Source: Mesorhizobium sp. M2D.F.Ca.ET.226.01.1.1
GTDB lineage: Bacteria; Pseudomonadota; Alphaproteobacteria; Rhizobiales; Rhizobiaceae
Assembly: GCF_004022705.2 (NCBI RefSeq)
Contig: NZ_RZOY02000009.1
Span: 186,001-250,000, forward strand
DNA length: 64,000 nucleotides
Direction: 5' to 3'
The position numbers and the translations under genes are program-made. Under the pieces are notes generated by a model. The model did not search any database, was not told the DNA's origin, and saw nothing but the letters and a program-made list of their open reading frames with translations. How positions within the stretch are numbered: the stretch's first letter is position 1; every line of letters begins with the position of its first letter. Positions 43,918-53,570 of the stretch are shown here, piece by piece.

Positions 43918-44018
43918 TGCTGCTCCCGCCGCCCGACTCTCGTTCAACGGATGATAGCCAAGCCGCCAAAATTGTGGAACCGTCAGTCCCGCGACAAATG
44001 GCGTGAAGGGGACACGAC

Positions 44019-44918
44019 GTGACCGACGATTTGCGCGCGGCGCTGGCAACCGTTCCGGTCCTGGCGGGCTATGATGGACCGCTGGAGCGGCTCGGCGGCC
44101 TGACCAACATGGTCTACAGAGCAGGCGACGTGTGTCTGCGCATTCCCGGCAAAGGCACGGAAGAGTATATCAATCGCGCCAACGAGGCGGTGGCGGCGCG
44201 AGAGGCGGCCAAGGCCGGCGTCAGCCCCGAAGTGCTTTATGCCGATCCGGAAACCGGCCGCATGGCGACGCGCTTCATCGCCGGCGCCGAGACGATGTCG
44301 CCGGAGAAGTTCAAAACGCGCAAGGGGAGCGCGGCCCGCGCGGGCGAGGCCTTCCGCAAGCTGCACAGGTCGGGCGCGGTGTTTCCCTTCCGCTTCGAAC
44401 TGTTCGCGATGATCGACGACTATCTCAAGGTCCTTTCGACCAAGGATGTGGCGCTGCCCGCGGGCTACCATGACGTCGTGCGCGAGGCGGGCAGCGTGCG
44501 CGCCGCCCTTGATGCGCACCCGATCGAGCTCGCCGCCTGCCATTGCGATCCGCTGTGCGAGAATTTTCTCGATACCGGCGAGCGGATGTGGATCGTCGAC
44601 TGGGAATATTCCGGCATGAACGATCCGCTGTGGGATCTCGGCGATCTCTCCGTCGAGGGCAAGTTCAATGAAGCCCAGGACGAGGAGTTGATGCGCGCCT
44701 ATTTCGGCGGCGAGGCGCGACCGGCCGAGCGCGGGCGCGTCGTCATCTACAAGGCGATGTGCGACCTCTTATGGACACTGTGGGGGCTGATCCAGCTTGC
44801 CAACGACAATCCGGTCGACGATTTCCGTGCCTATGCCGATGGCCGCTTCGCCCGCTGCAAGATGCTGATGGAGACGGCGGAATTCTCAGGCCATTTGGCG
44901 GCAGTGCGCCTGGGCTAG
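44019..44918 (+). CDS. Second APH/choline-kinase-like small-molecule kinase
   Basis: This 299-residue kinase has a start LERLGGLTNMVYRAGDVCLRIPG, a catalytic loop ELAACHCDPLCENFL (HxDxxxxN with Cys before Asp) and a metal motif WIVDWEYSGMNDPLWDLGDLSVE. The pattern is close to LicA-type choline kinases. The GTG at 44019 follows AAGGGG. It is separate from the kinase at 39950 and only distantly similar, so the two are unlikely to be recent duplicates. Thiamine, choline or a similar alcohol are possible substrates. Confidence 0.85.
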   Translation: MTDDLRAALATVPVLAGYDGPLERLGGLTNMVYRAGDVCLRIPGKGTEEYINRANEAVAAREAAKAGVSPEVLYADPETGRMATRFIAGAETMSPEKFKTRKGSAARAGEAFRKLHRSGAVFPFRFELFAMIDDYLKVLSTKDVALPAGYHDVVREAGSVRAALDAHPIELAACHCDPLCENFLDTGERMWIVDWEYSGMNDPLWDLGDLSVEGKFNEAQDEELMRAYFGGEARPAERGRVVIYKAMCDLLWTLWGLIQLANDNPVDDFRAYADGRFARCKMLMETAEFSGHLAAVRLG

Positions 44919-44928
44919 AGCCGGCGCT

Positions 44929-45402
44929 CTACCTGAACACCCTCTGGATCTCGTTCAACGACCCTGCTTCGTCGGACTTTTTGCAATACCAGATGAGCAG
45001 CGCAATACTGCCGATGGGGAAGAATCCCGCAAGCAGCTGATGCCAGCCGCTTCTGTTGACGTCATGCAGACGGCGCGCGGTCATGGCAAGTGTCGGCAGA
45101 AGAACGGCCAGATTCCAAAGCGACGAGACGGCTTCGTTTCCTACAAAGATATCGACTATGCCCATAAGAACGGCGACGATGACAATGAAGAGGTAGGAAT
45201 ACCAGAACTCCGAGCGGCTGGCCCTGCCGGAGAAGTTCACATAGTTTCGGAAAAAGCTTGCAATCGCTTCACCGAAGTTCATTGACGGTGGCGTGTCACC
45301 AAAACGATTGACGCCGGCTGGCGGCGCCCTCAAGACAAACAACAATGGCAAGCCGAGAAGGATTAGAACTATCAGCCAATGCCATATCGAAAAACTGCCC
45401 AT
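44929..45402 (-). CDS. DUF805-family membrane protein
   Basis: This 157-residue inner-membrane protein has an N-terminal helix (IWHWLIVLILLGLPLLFVLR) and then a DUF805 domain: FFRNYVNFSGRASRSEFWYSYLFIVIVAVLMG, LPTLAMTARRLHDVNRSGWHQLLAGF. The function of DUF805 proteins is unknown. The ATG at 45402 follows a GGGGGAAA-type site; an upstream frame to 45630 is not protein-like. It ends 11 bases from the kinase stop. Confidence 0.85.
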   Translation of the reverse strand: MGSFSIWHWLIVLILLGLPLLFVLRAPPAGVNRFGDTPPSMNFGEAIASFFRNYVNFSGRASRSEFWYSYLFIVIVAVLMGIVDIFVGNEAVSSLWNLAVLLPTLAMTARRLHDVNRSGWHQLLAGFFPIGSIALLIWYCKKSDEAGSLNEIQRVFR

Positions 45403-45541
45403 GATTTCCCCCAACACCCCAATCTCGGGAGCTATGGATATCCTGCCTACCCCGCCGGAATCAATCGTAGATTGCACCCAATAGGCGATTTGCACTGCAA
45501 AATACTTTGTGGACGGAAGGCTGGGGCGAGGTGGCCCGAGT

Positions 45542-46465
45542 CTAATTGACGCCCTTCGGCACGTTCTCCGGTGGCACTTCGGTTTCCACCACCTTCTGGC
45601 GGTGGAAGATGAACAGGCCGGCGAGCACAACGATGGCAGCGCCGATCAAGATGCGCAGGCTCGGCACGTCGCCGAAGAAGGCCAGGCCAAAGACGATCGC
45701 CCAAAGAAGCAGGCTGTAATGCAGCGGCGCCAGCGTCGAGGCCGGCGCCAGCTTCAGCGCCCTTGTGATCATCAGATGGGCGGCACAGGAGACGACGCCG
45801 AGCAGGAGCATGGCGCCAAAATCGAGCGCCGATGGCGTGCGCCAGGCGCCGACGGCAAGTACGCCGCCGACCAGCAGCGTGCCGATGGTCTGCCAGGTGA
45901 CCAAAGTCGTGTCGCTGGTGCCGCGTAGCAGACGGCTCAGGATGATGGCGAAGGCGAAAGCGATGCTGCCGACCAGCGCGAAGCCGGAAGACATGGAGAA
46001 AGCGGCCGAGGACGGCTTCAGGATGATCAGCACGCCGCAGAAGCCGATCAGGATCGCCAGCCACCGCCGCCAGCCGACCTTTTCGCCAAGCAGCAGGTGC
46101 GACAGCGCCGCGACATAGATCGGCCCGGCCATATAGAAACTCATCACGTCGGCAAGCGGCAGGTAGACGACGGCGGCGTAGAAAAGCGCGGTATCGGTGG
46201 TGGTGGCGACGACGCGCAGGACCTGCAGAAGCGGCCGTTCCATGTGAAAGAGCCTACCCGCGCCCTGGTTGGCGATCATCGGGCCGAGCACGATGAAGGC
46301 GCCGATGGAGCGGATCAGCACCACCTGGCCGACCGAGAAGGAGGCGACCAGCCATTTGCCCATCGCGTCGTTGAGCGCGAACATGAAATCGCCCGCCAGC
46401 ATCAAAAGGATGCCGGCGAGCAGGACATTCCTGATCGTGAAATTGCGGGCGACGGTCTGAACCAT
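45542..46465 (-). CDS. EamA/DMT-family transporter
   Basis: This 307-residue transporter of the drug/metabolite superfamily has ten predicted helices in two EamA repeats (for example NVLLAGILLMLAGDFMFALNDAMGKWL and LRILIGAAIVVLAGLFIFH). The last 20 residues are a charged cytoplasmic tail. The ATG at 46465 follows GGGAG. Members usually export amino acids, nucleosides or toxic metabolites; the specificity is unknown. It is 81 bases downstream of the deaminase-like gene on the same strand. Confidence 0.9.
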   Translation of the reverse strand: MVQTVARNFTIRNVLLAGILLMLAGDFMFALNDAMGKWLVASFSVGQVVLIRSIGAFIVLGPMIANQGAGRLFHMERPLLQVLRVVATTTDTALFYAAVVYLPLADVMSFYMAGPIYVAALSHLLLGEKVGWRRWLAILIGFCGVLIILKPSSAAFSMSSGFALVGSIAFAFAIILSRLLRGTSDTTLVTWQTIGTLLVGGVLAVGAWRTPSALDFGAMLLLGVVSCAAHLMITRALKLAPASTLAPLHYSLLLWAIVFGLAFFGDVPSLRILIGAAIVVLAGLFIFHRQKVVETEVPPENVPKGVN

Positions 46466-46546
46466 GCGGCTCCCTAGCTCCACACCGCCGGTTTGACGAG
46501 GGAAATTCAGCCGATCGGTGAGACCAGCAGCGGGAATCGGCTGGTT

Positions 46547-47827
46547 CTAGCCGGCTTTGTGCCGGCGGTTCACCTGCGAGGGCCGCCCCGAGATCGACAG
46601 CCTGGTCTCCTGCCGGATCCGCTCGGCCACCACATTCCCCCTGGCGATGACGCAGAGGCGTTCGGGGCGCAGGCGCACGGCCTCGATCGGGTTGCCGGCG
46701 TCGAGCACGACGAGGCTCGCCCGCTTGCCGACCGCAAGGCCGAGATGATCGAGGCCCATGATGGCGGCGTTGACGTTGGTGACCATGTCGAAGCAGCGCG
46801 CCATGTCGGCCGGGCTCGACATCTGCGCGACGTGCAGGCCCATGAAGGCGACGTCGAGCATGTCGGCGGTGCCTAGCGAATACCACGGGTCGAGCACGCA
46901 ATCCTGGCCCCAGCCGACGCGGATGCCGAGTGCCTGCATCTCTTTAACCCTGGTCAGGCCGCGCCGCTTCGGGAACGTGTCGTGGCGCCCCTGCAGCATG
47001 ATGTTGATCAGCGGGTTGGGGATGGCCGAGACGCCAGCCTCGGCAATCAGCGGCAACAGCTTCGAGACGTAGTAATTGTCCATCGAATGCATGGACGTCA
47101 GATGCGAGCCGGCCACCCTGCCCTGCAGGCCGAGGCGCTGGGTTTCGTACGCGAGCTGCTCGATATGGCGCGACAGCGGATCGTCGGTCTCGTCGCAATG
47201 CATGTCGACCATCAGGCCGCGCTTGGCGGCAATCTCGCAAAGCTCCGTCACCGAGCGGGTGCCATCGGCCATGGTGCGCTCGAAATGCGGAATGCCGCCG
47301 ACGATGTCGACGCCCATGTCGAGCGCGCGGATGGTGTTTTCGCGCGCCGTCGGCGAGCGATAGAGGCCGTCCTGCGGAAACGCCACCAGCTGCAGGTCGA
47401 TATAGGGCGCGACAGTCTTCTTGACGTCGAGCAACGCCTCCACCGCGAGCAGCCGGTCGTCGCAGATATCGACATGGCTGCGAATGGCGAGAAGCCCCAT
47501 CGACACGGCCCAGTCGCAATAGGCGAGCGCGCGCTCGCGCACCGCCTCATGCGTCAGCAGCGGCTTCAGCTCACCCCAGAGCGCGATGCCTTCGAGCAAT
47601 GTGCCCGACGCATTGATGCGCGGGATACCGTAGGAGAGTGTGGCGTCCATATGGAAATGCGGATCGACGAAGGGCGGCGAGACCAGATTGCCGCGCGCGT
47701 CGATCTCGGTCGGCGCGGAGCCCGGCAGTTTCTGCTCGATCGCGGCAATGGTCTCGCCGGCAATGCCGATATCGGCAATCCTGCCATCCGGCAGCGTGCC
47801 GCCCCGCACGATGAGGTCGAAATCCAT
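46547..47827 (-). CDS. Cytosine-deaminase-like amidohydrolase
   Basis: This 426-residue metal-dependent hydrolase fits the CodA group: VDPHFHMDATLSYG, VDMHCDETDDPLSRHIE, HLTSMHSMDNYYVSKL and VGWGQDCVLDPWYSLGTADMLDV. The metal-binding Asp that follows the Gln in GQDC is kept. The next position, Asp in E. coli CodA (HDD), is Cys, so the substrate may differ from cytosine (isocytosine, a triazine or another N-heterocycle are options). No signal peptide is seen. The downstream DMT transporter may share its transcript. Confidence 0.87.
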   Translation of the reverse strand: MDFDLIVRGGTLPDGRIADIGIAGETIAAIEQKLPGSAPTEIDARGNLVSPPFVDPHFHMDATLSYGIPRINASGTLLEGIALWGELKPLLTHEAVRERALAYCDWAVSMGLLAIRSHVDICDDRLLAVEALLDVKKTVAPYIDLQLVAFPQDGLYRSPTARENTIRALDMGVDIVGGIPHFERTMADGTRSVTELCEIAAKRGLMVDMHCDETDDPLSRHIEQLAYETQRLGLQGRVAGSHLTSMHSMDNYYVSKLLPLIAEAGVSAIPNPLINIMLQGRHDTFPKRRGLTRVKEMQALGIRVGWGQDCVLDPWYSLGTADMLDVAFMGLHVAQMSSPADMARCFDMVTNVNAAIMGLDHLGLAVGKRASLVVLDAGNPIEAVRLRPERLCVIARGNVVAERIRQETRLSISGRPSQVNRRHKAG

Positions 47828-48001
47828 CTGTCGTCACCCCTTCCAAGAATCGGCGCCTATCGTGGCCGAAAAGACAGCCTGAAGCAGCCTTTTCTTTGCC
47901 CGGCCGCCGAAAGGTTCCATCGCGCCGCAACTCGCTCTATAAGCCGCCTCGCGCTCTCGTGGCGAATCCGAAATTCGTGCAGCCAGACACAGGATCGGCC
48001 G

Positions 48002-49756
<1,755 letters not shown>

Positions 49757-49763
49757 CGCCGAC

Positions 49764-49956
49764 TTCCCCTTCTCCACTTGTGGGAGAAGGTGGATCGGCG
49801 CGCAGCGCCGAGACGGATGAGGGGTGTTGGAAGAAACGAGGCGTTGAAGAATAGGATGCTTCAAGCGCCCTTTTCTTCATTGTCGCGATCCTTCCAACAC
49901 CCCTCATCCGTCGCCTTCGGCGACACCTTCTTCCACAAACAAGGGGAGAAGGGGGA
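49764..49956. repeat. Large palindromic REP-like element
   Basis: Arms at 49764-49834 and 49891-49956 are inverted copies, including the perfect outer part CGGATGAGGGGTGTTGGAAG. Inside is a second stem, GGCGTTGAAG with CTTCAAGCGCC. It lies between the convergent ABC exporter and ilvD genes and would form a strong 3' hairpin for both. A shorter relative lies at 53509-53562. Confidence 0.8.
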
Positions 49957-49963
49957 GCCTAGT

Positions 49964-51808
49964 TTACTCCGGCACTTTCCGCACCGCGCCCTTGTCGGCG
50001 CTGGTGGCGAAGGCGGCGTAGGCGCGCAGCGCGGTCGTCACCTTGCGCTTGCGCTTTTCCGCCGGCTTCCAGGCGTCCGCGCCCCTCGCTGCCATCGCCT
50101 TACGGCGCGCTTCGAGTTCGGCATCGCTGACGGCAAGCCGGATGGTGCGGTTGGGGATGTCGATCTCGATCGTATCGCCTTCCTGGACCAGGCCGATCGC
50201 GCCGCCCTCGGCGGCTTCCGGCGAGACGTGGCCGATCGACAGGCCGGACGTGCCGCCGGAGAAGCGACCGTCGGTGATCAGCGCGCAGGCTTTGCCTAGG
50301 CCTTTCGACTTCAGATAGCTGGTCGGATAGAGCATTTCCTGCATGCCCGGGCCGCCACGCGGCCCTTCATAACGGATGACGACGATGTCGCCGGCCTTGA
50401 TCTCATTGCCGAGGATCGCCTTGACGGAAGCGTCCTGGCTTTCGAAGACCCGGGCCGGGCCGGTGAATTTCAGGATCGATTCATCGACGCCGGCGGTCTT
50501 CACAATGCAGCCGTCGAGCGCCAGATTTCCTTTCAGCACTGCGAGGCCGCCGTCCTTCGAGAACGGCGTCTTTGCCGAGCGGATGACACCCGTCTCGCGA
50601 TTCGTGTCGAGTTCGTCCCAGCGGCGGTCCTGGCTGAAGGCCACCTGGGTCGGCACGCCGCCGGGCGCGGCGCGGAAGAACTCGCGCACATTCTCGGCCG
50701 AGCTGCGCGAAATATCCCAATGGTCGAGCGCTTCGCCAAGCGTTGCCGTGTGCACCGTCGGCAGGTCGCGGCTGATCAGGCCGGCCGCGTCGAGCTGGCC
50801 GAGGATCGCCATGATGCCGCCAGCGCGATGGACGTCCTCCATATGCACGTCGGACTTGGCGGGCGCCACCTTGCACAGCACCGGCACCTTGCGCGACAGC
50901 CGGTCGATGTCTTCCATGGTGAAGTCGACATCGCCTTCGTGCGCGGCGGCCAGGATGTGCAGCACTGTGTTGGTCGAACCGCCCATAGCGATGTCGAGCG
51001 CCATGGCGTTCTCGAAAGCGCCCTTGGAGGCGATGCTGCGCGGAAGCGCTGTCTCGTCTTCCTGCGCGTAATACCGCTGGGCGAGATCGACGACGAGATG
51101 GCCGGCCTCGACGAACAGGCGCTTGCGGTCGGCATGCGTTGCCAGCGTCGAGCCATTGCCGGGCAGCGACAGGCCGAGGGCCTCGGTCAGGCAGTTCATC
51201 GAATTGGCGGTAAACATGCCCGAGCACGAGCCGCAGGTCGGGCAGGCCGAGCGTTCGATGACCTTGACGTCCTCGTCGGAGATCTTGTCATCGGCGGCGG
51301 CGACCATGGCGTCGACCAGATCGAGTGCCTGCGCCTTGCCGGCCAGCACCACCTTGCCGGCTTCCATCGGGCCGCCGGAGACGAAGACGGTCGGGATGTT
51401 GAGGCGCAGCGAGGCCATCAGCATGCCGGGCGTGATCTTGTCGCAATTGGAGATGCAGACCATCGCGTCGGCGCAATGCGCGTTGACCATGTATTCGACG
51501 GAATCGGCGATCAGTTCGCGCGACGGCAGCGAATAGAGCATGCCGTCGTGACCCATGGCGATGCCGTCATCGACGGCGATGGTGTTGAATTCCTTGGCGA
51601 CGCCGCCGGCCTTTTCGATCTCGCGCGCGACGAGCTGACCAAGGTCCTTGAGATGCACGTGGCCCGGCACGAACTGGGTGAAGGAATTGACTACTGCGAT
51701 GATCGGCTTGCCGAAATCCGAATCCTTCATGCCGGTGGCGCGCCATAGGCCGCGGGCGCCGGCCATGTTGCGGCCATGGGTGGTGGTGCGGGAACGATAG
51801 GCAGGCAT
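49964..51808 (-). CDS. ilvD: Dihydroxy-acid dehydratase
   Basis: This 614-residue enzyme of the long IlvD form makes 2-keto acids in valine and isoleucine synthesis. The cluster cysteines are in CISNCDKITPGMLMASL and CPTCGSCSGMFTANSMNCL. The C-terminal motif LITDGRFSGGTSGLSIGHVSPEAAEGG contains the catalytic Ser. The start at 51808 (MPAYRSRTTTHGRNMAGARGLW) is standard for the family. It is a single gene, with no ilv neighbours in this window, and is distinct from the xylonate-type dehydratase at 14791. Confidence 0.95.
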   Translation of the reverse strand: MPAYRSRTTTHGRNMAGARGLWRATGMKDSDFGKPIIAVVNSFTQFVPGHVHLKDLGQLVAREIEKAGGVAKEFNTIAVDDGIAMGHDGMLYSLPSRELIADSVEYMVNAHCADAMVCISNCDKITPGMLMASLRLNIPTVFVSGGPMEAGKVVLAGKAQALDLVDAMVAAADDKISDEDVKVIERSACPTCGSCSGMFTANSMNCLTEALGLSLPGNGSTLATHADRKRLFVEAGHLVVDLAQRYYAQEDETALPRSIASKGAFENAMALDIAMGGSTNTVLHILAAAHEGDVDFTMEDIDRLSRKVPVLCKVAPAKSDVHMEDVHRAGGIMAILGQLDAAGLISRDLPTVHTATLGEALDHWDISRSSAENVREFFRAAPGGVPTQVAFSQDRRWDELDTNRETGVIRSAKTPFSKDGGLAVLKGNLALDGCIVKTAGVDESILKFTGPARVFESQDASVKAILGNEIKAGDIVVIRYEGPRGGPGMQEMLYPTSYLKSKGLGKACALITDGRFSGGTSGLSIGHVSPEAAEGGAIGLVQEGDTIEIDIPNRTIRLAVSDAELEARRKAMAARGADAWKPAEKRKRKVTTALRAYAAFATSADKGAVRKVPE

Positions 51809-51931
51809 CGAATTGTCCTTGCTGGCTGGCCACGCCGATGCGCGGCGGGCGGCGCTCAAACTTTAGTCGGCAGGGGTTATAGCGGCCATGATCCGGCATG
51901 ACCACCATTTTGCACTGCGCCAGGAAGCTGG

Positions 51932-51987
51932 TTGACCGTCGGGATCGATTTGTATATAGCCATTTAGGCATATAACCTTTTGGCTAT
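51932..51987. promoter_or_regulatory. Promoter and candidate operator of the arsR-like gene
   Basis: TTGACC (51932-51937) and TATAGC (51955-51960) make a sigma-70-like promoter with 17-base spacing. Two overlapping palindromes cover the -10 and start region. One is TATATAGCC with GGCATATA around ATTTA (51953-51973); the other is ATAGCCA (51956-51962) with TGGCTAT (51981-51987). They are probably ArsR sites for autorepression. Confidence 0.6.
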
Positions 51988-51992
51988 CTAAC

Positions 51993-52337
51993 ATGAACCA
52001 ACTCGACACTACCTTTGCGGCGCTTTCCGACCCGACGCGGCGCGCCATTCTCGCTCGGTTGATCGAGGGTGAGGCCTCGGTGATGGAACTTGCCGAGCCT
52101 TTCGCCATGAGCCAGCCGTCGATCTCGAAACATCTCAAAGTGCTCGAGAACGCAGGCCTGATCTCGCGCGGCCGCGACGCGCAGCGCAGGCCGTGCCGGC
52201 TCGAAGTGAAACCGCTGGCCGAGGCCACCGAGTGGCTGGAGCGCTACCGCAAGATCTGGGAAGGCAATTTCCAGCGGCTCGACGCCTTGTTGGGCGCATT
52301 GCAGGCCAGCAAGAACCCGGGCGAGACGGAACAATAG
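51993..52337 (+). CDS. ArsR-family (HTH_20-type) transcriptional regulator
   Basis: This 114-residue regulator has the winged helix at residues 8-80 (TFAALSDPTRRAILARLIEGEASVMELAEPFAMSQPSISKHLKVLENAGLISRG) and an ending WLERYRKIWEGNFQRLDALL typical of the ArsR group paired with SRPBCC genes. No metal-binding cysteines are present. The ATG lies directly after palindromic operator sequences, with no clear ribosome site. The next gene is an AHSA1-type SRPBCC protein, a common pairing. Confidence 0.9.
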   Translation: MNQLDTTFAALSDPTRRAILARLIEGEASVMELAEPFAMSQPSISKHLKVLENAGLISRGRDAQRRPCRLEVKPLAEATEWLERYRKIWEGNFQRLDALLGALQASKNPGETEQ

Positions 52338-52451
52338 CCGAAGCCGGACGTATGCGGCCTATGGCACGGCCTGATCAGAAAAATAGCAGGCGTGTCGGAC
52401 CGTCGCCCGGCCGGACGTCCTTGGAGCAAGCGAACACGAAGAGGACATTCA

Positions 52452-52982
52452 ATGAGCACCACGAGACTGCCGGGTTCCACCGTGGCGACGCTGACCATTA
52501 CAACCCCCAGCGATCGGGAGGTTCGCGTAACCCGCGTCTTCGACGCGCCGCGGCCGATGGTGTTCGACTGCTGGACTGTCCCGGAGCTGCTCAAGGGCTG
52601 GCTGCATGGTCCGGACGGCTGGCGGCTGGAGCTGTGCGAGATCGACCTCAGGGTGGGCGGAGCGGCGCGCTACGTGTGGCGTCATCGGGACGGCCAGGCG
52701 ATGGGCATGAGCGCGACCTATCGCGAGATCGTCCGGCCAAGCCTGATCGTGGCCAGCGAATTGTTCGACGACGACTGGACCGGCGGCGAGACGCTCGGAA
52801 CCGTGGCTTTCACCGAGGTCGACGGCAAGACGCTGCTGACACAGACGATCCTCTACGCATCGCAGGCCGCGCGCGACGGCGCGCTCGGCACCGGCATGAC
52901 CTCGGGCATGGCCGACAGTTACGCGCAGCTCGATGCCTACCTTGCTTCGCTGCAGAACGCGGCCGCCAAAGGCGCCGCCTGA
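52452..52982 (+). CDS. AHSA1-type SRPBCC domain protein
   Basis: This 176-residue protein has the activator-of-Hsp90-homology SRPBCC pattern: REVRVTRVFDAPRPMVFDCWTVPELLKGWLHGPDGWRL, RVGGAARYVWRHRDG and late TGMTSGMADSYAQLDAYLASL. Such proteins bind hydrophobic ligands, and their roles in bacteria are mostly unknown. It follows the arsR-like gene by 114 bases and the VOC gene by one short gap; all three genes are co-oriented. GAGGAC precedes the ATG. Confidence 0.88.
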   Translation: MSTTRLPGSTVATLTITTPSDREVRVTRVFDAPRPMVFDCWTVPELLKGWLHGPDGWRLELCEIDLRVGGAARYVWRHRDGQAMGMSATYREIVRPSLIVASELFDDDWTGGETLGTVAFTEVDGKTLLTQTILYASQAARDGALGTGMTSGMADSYAQLDAYLASLQNAAAKGAA

Positions 52983-53014
52983 CCCTTCCCCAAGAAAGCA
53001 CAAAGGAGAAAACG

Positions 53015-53485
53015 ATGCAGAAGATCACCACCTTCCTGTGGTTCGACACCCAGGCCGAAGACGCGATGAACCACTACATCTCCATCTTCAAGAATTCGAA
53101 GGTGCTGAGCGTGACGCGCTGGCCTAAGGGCCATCCGCAGCAGGACCAGGTGCTGGTCGCCTCGTTCGAGCTCGACGGCGTTCAGTTCCTGGCACTCAAC
53201 GGCGGGCCGCAATACAAGTTCACCGAAGCGATCTCGCTGTCGATCGACTGCAAGACGCAAGCCGAGGTCGATCATTTCTGGACCAGGCTTACCGAAGGCG
53301 GCGGCGAGCCAGGACCTTGCGGGTGGCTGAAGGACAAGTTCGGCGTTTCCTGGCAGGTGGTGCCGGAGCAGTTGCCTCGGTTGCTTCAAGATCCCGACCG
53401 GGGGAAGGCCGGCCGCGTCATGGACGCCATGATGAAGATGGGCAAGATCGAGATCGACAAGTTGGAAGCGGCGGCCCGAGGTTGA
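53015..53485 (+). CDS. PhnB-like VOC-family protein
   Basis: This 156-residue protein is of the 3-demethylubiquinone-like/PhnB VOC group: MQKITTFLWFDTQAEDAMNHYISIFKNSKVL, FELDGVQFLALNGGPQYKFTEAIS and GWLKDKFGVSWQVVPEQLPRLL. It starts after AAGGAG. Such genes commonly neighbour ArsR-SRPBCC pairs in soil bacteria; the shared purpose is unknown. A palindromic repeat separates it from the convergent prfC. Confidence 0.9.
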   Translation: MQKITTFLWFDTQAEDAMNHYISIFKNSKVLSVTRWPKGHPQQDQVLVASFELDGVQFLALNGGPQYKFTEAISLSIDCKTQAEVDHFWTRLTEGGGEPGPCGWLKDKFGVSWQVVPEQLPRLLQDPDRGKAGRVMDAMMKMGKIEIDKLEAAARG

Positions 53486-53508
53486 GTGAGATCTTAAGCG
53501 TCAGCGCC

Positions 53509-53562
53509 GCCCCTCATCCGCCCTTCGGGCACCTTCTCCCCGTGAAACGGGGAGAAGGGAAG
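53509..53562. repeat. Short palindromic REP-like element
   Basis: The sequence includes CCCCTCATCCG, a small GCCCTTCGGGC hairpin and the pair CTTCTCCCCG/CGGGGAGAAG. These blocks match one arm of the element at 49764-49956. It lies between convergent stop codons and can serve as a bidirectional terminator-like stem. Confidence 0.75.
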
Positions 53563-53570
53563 AAGCAGCA

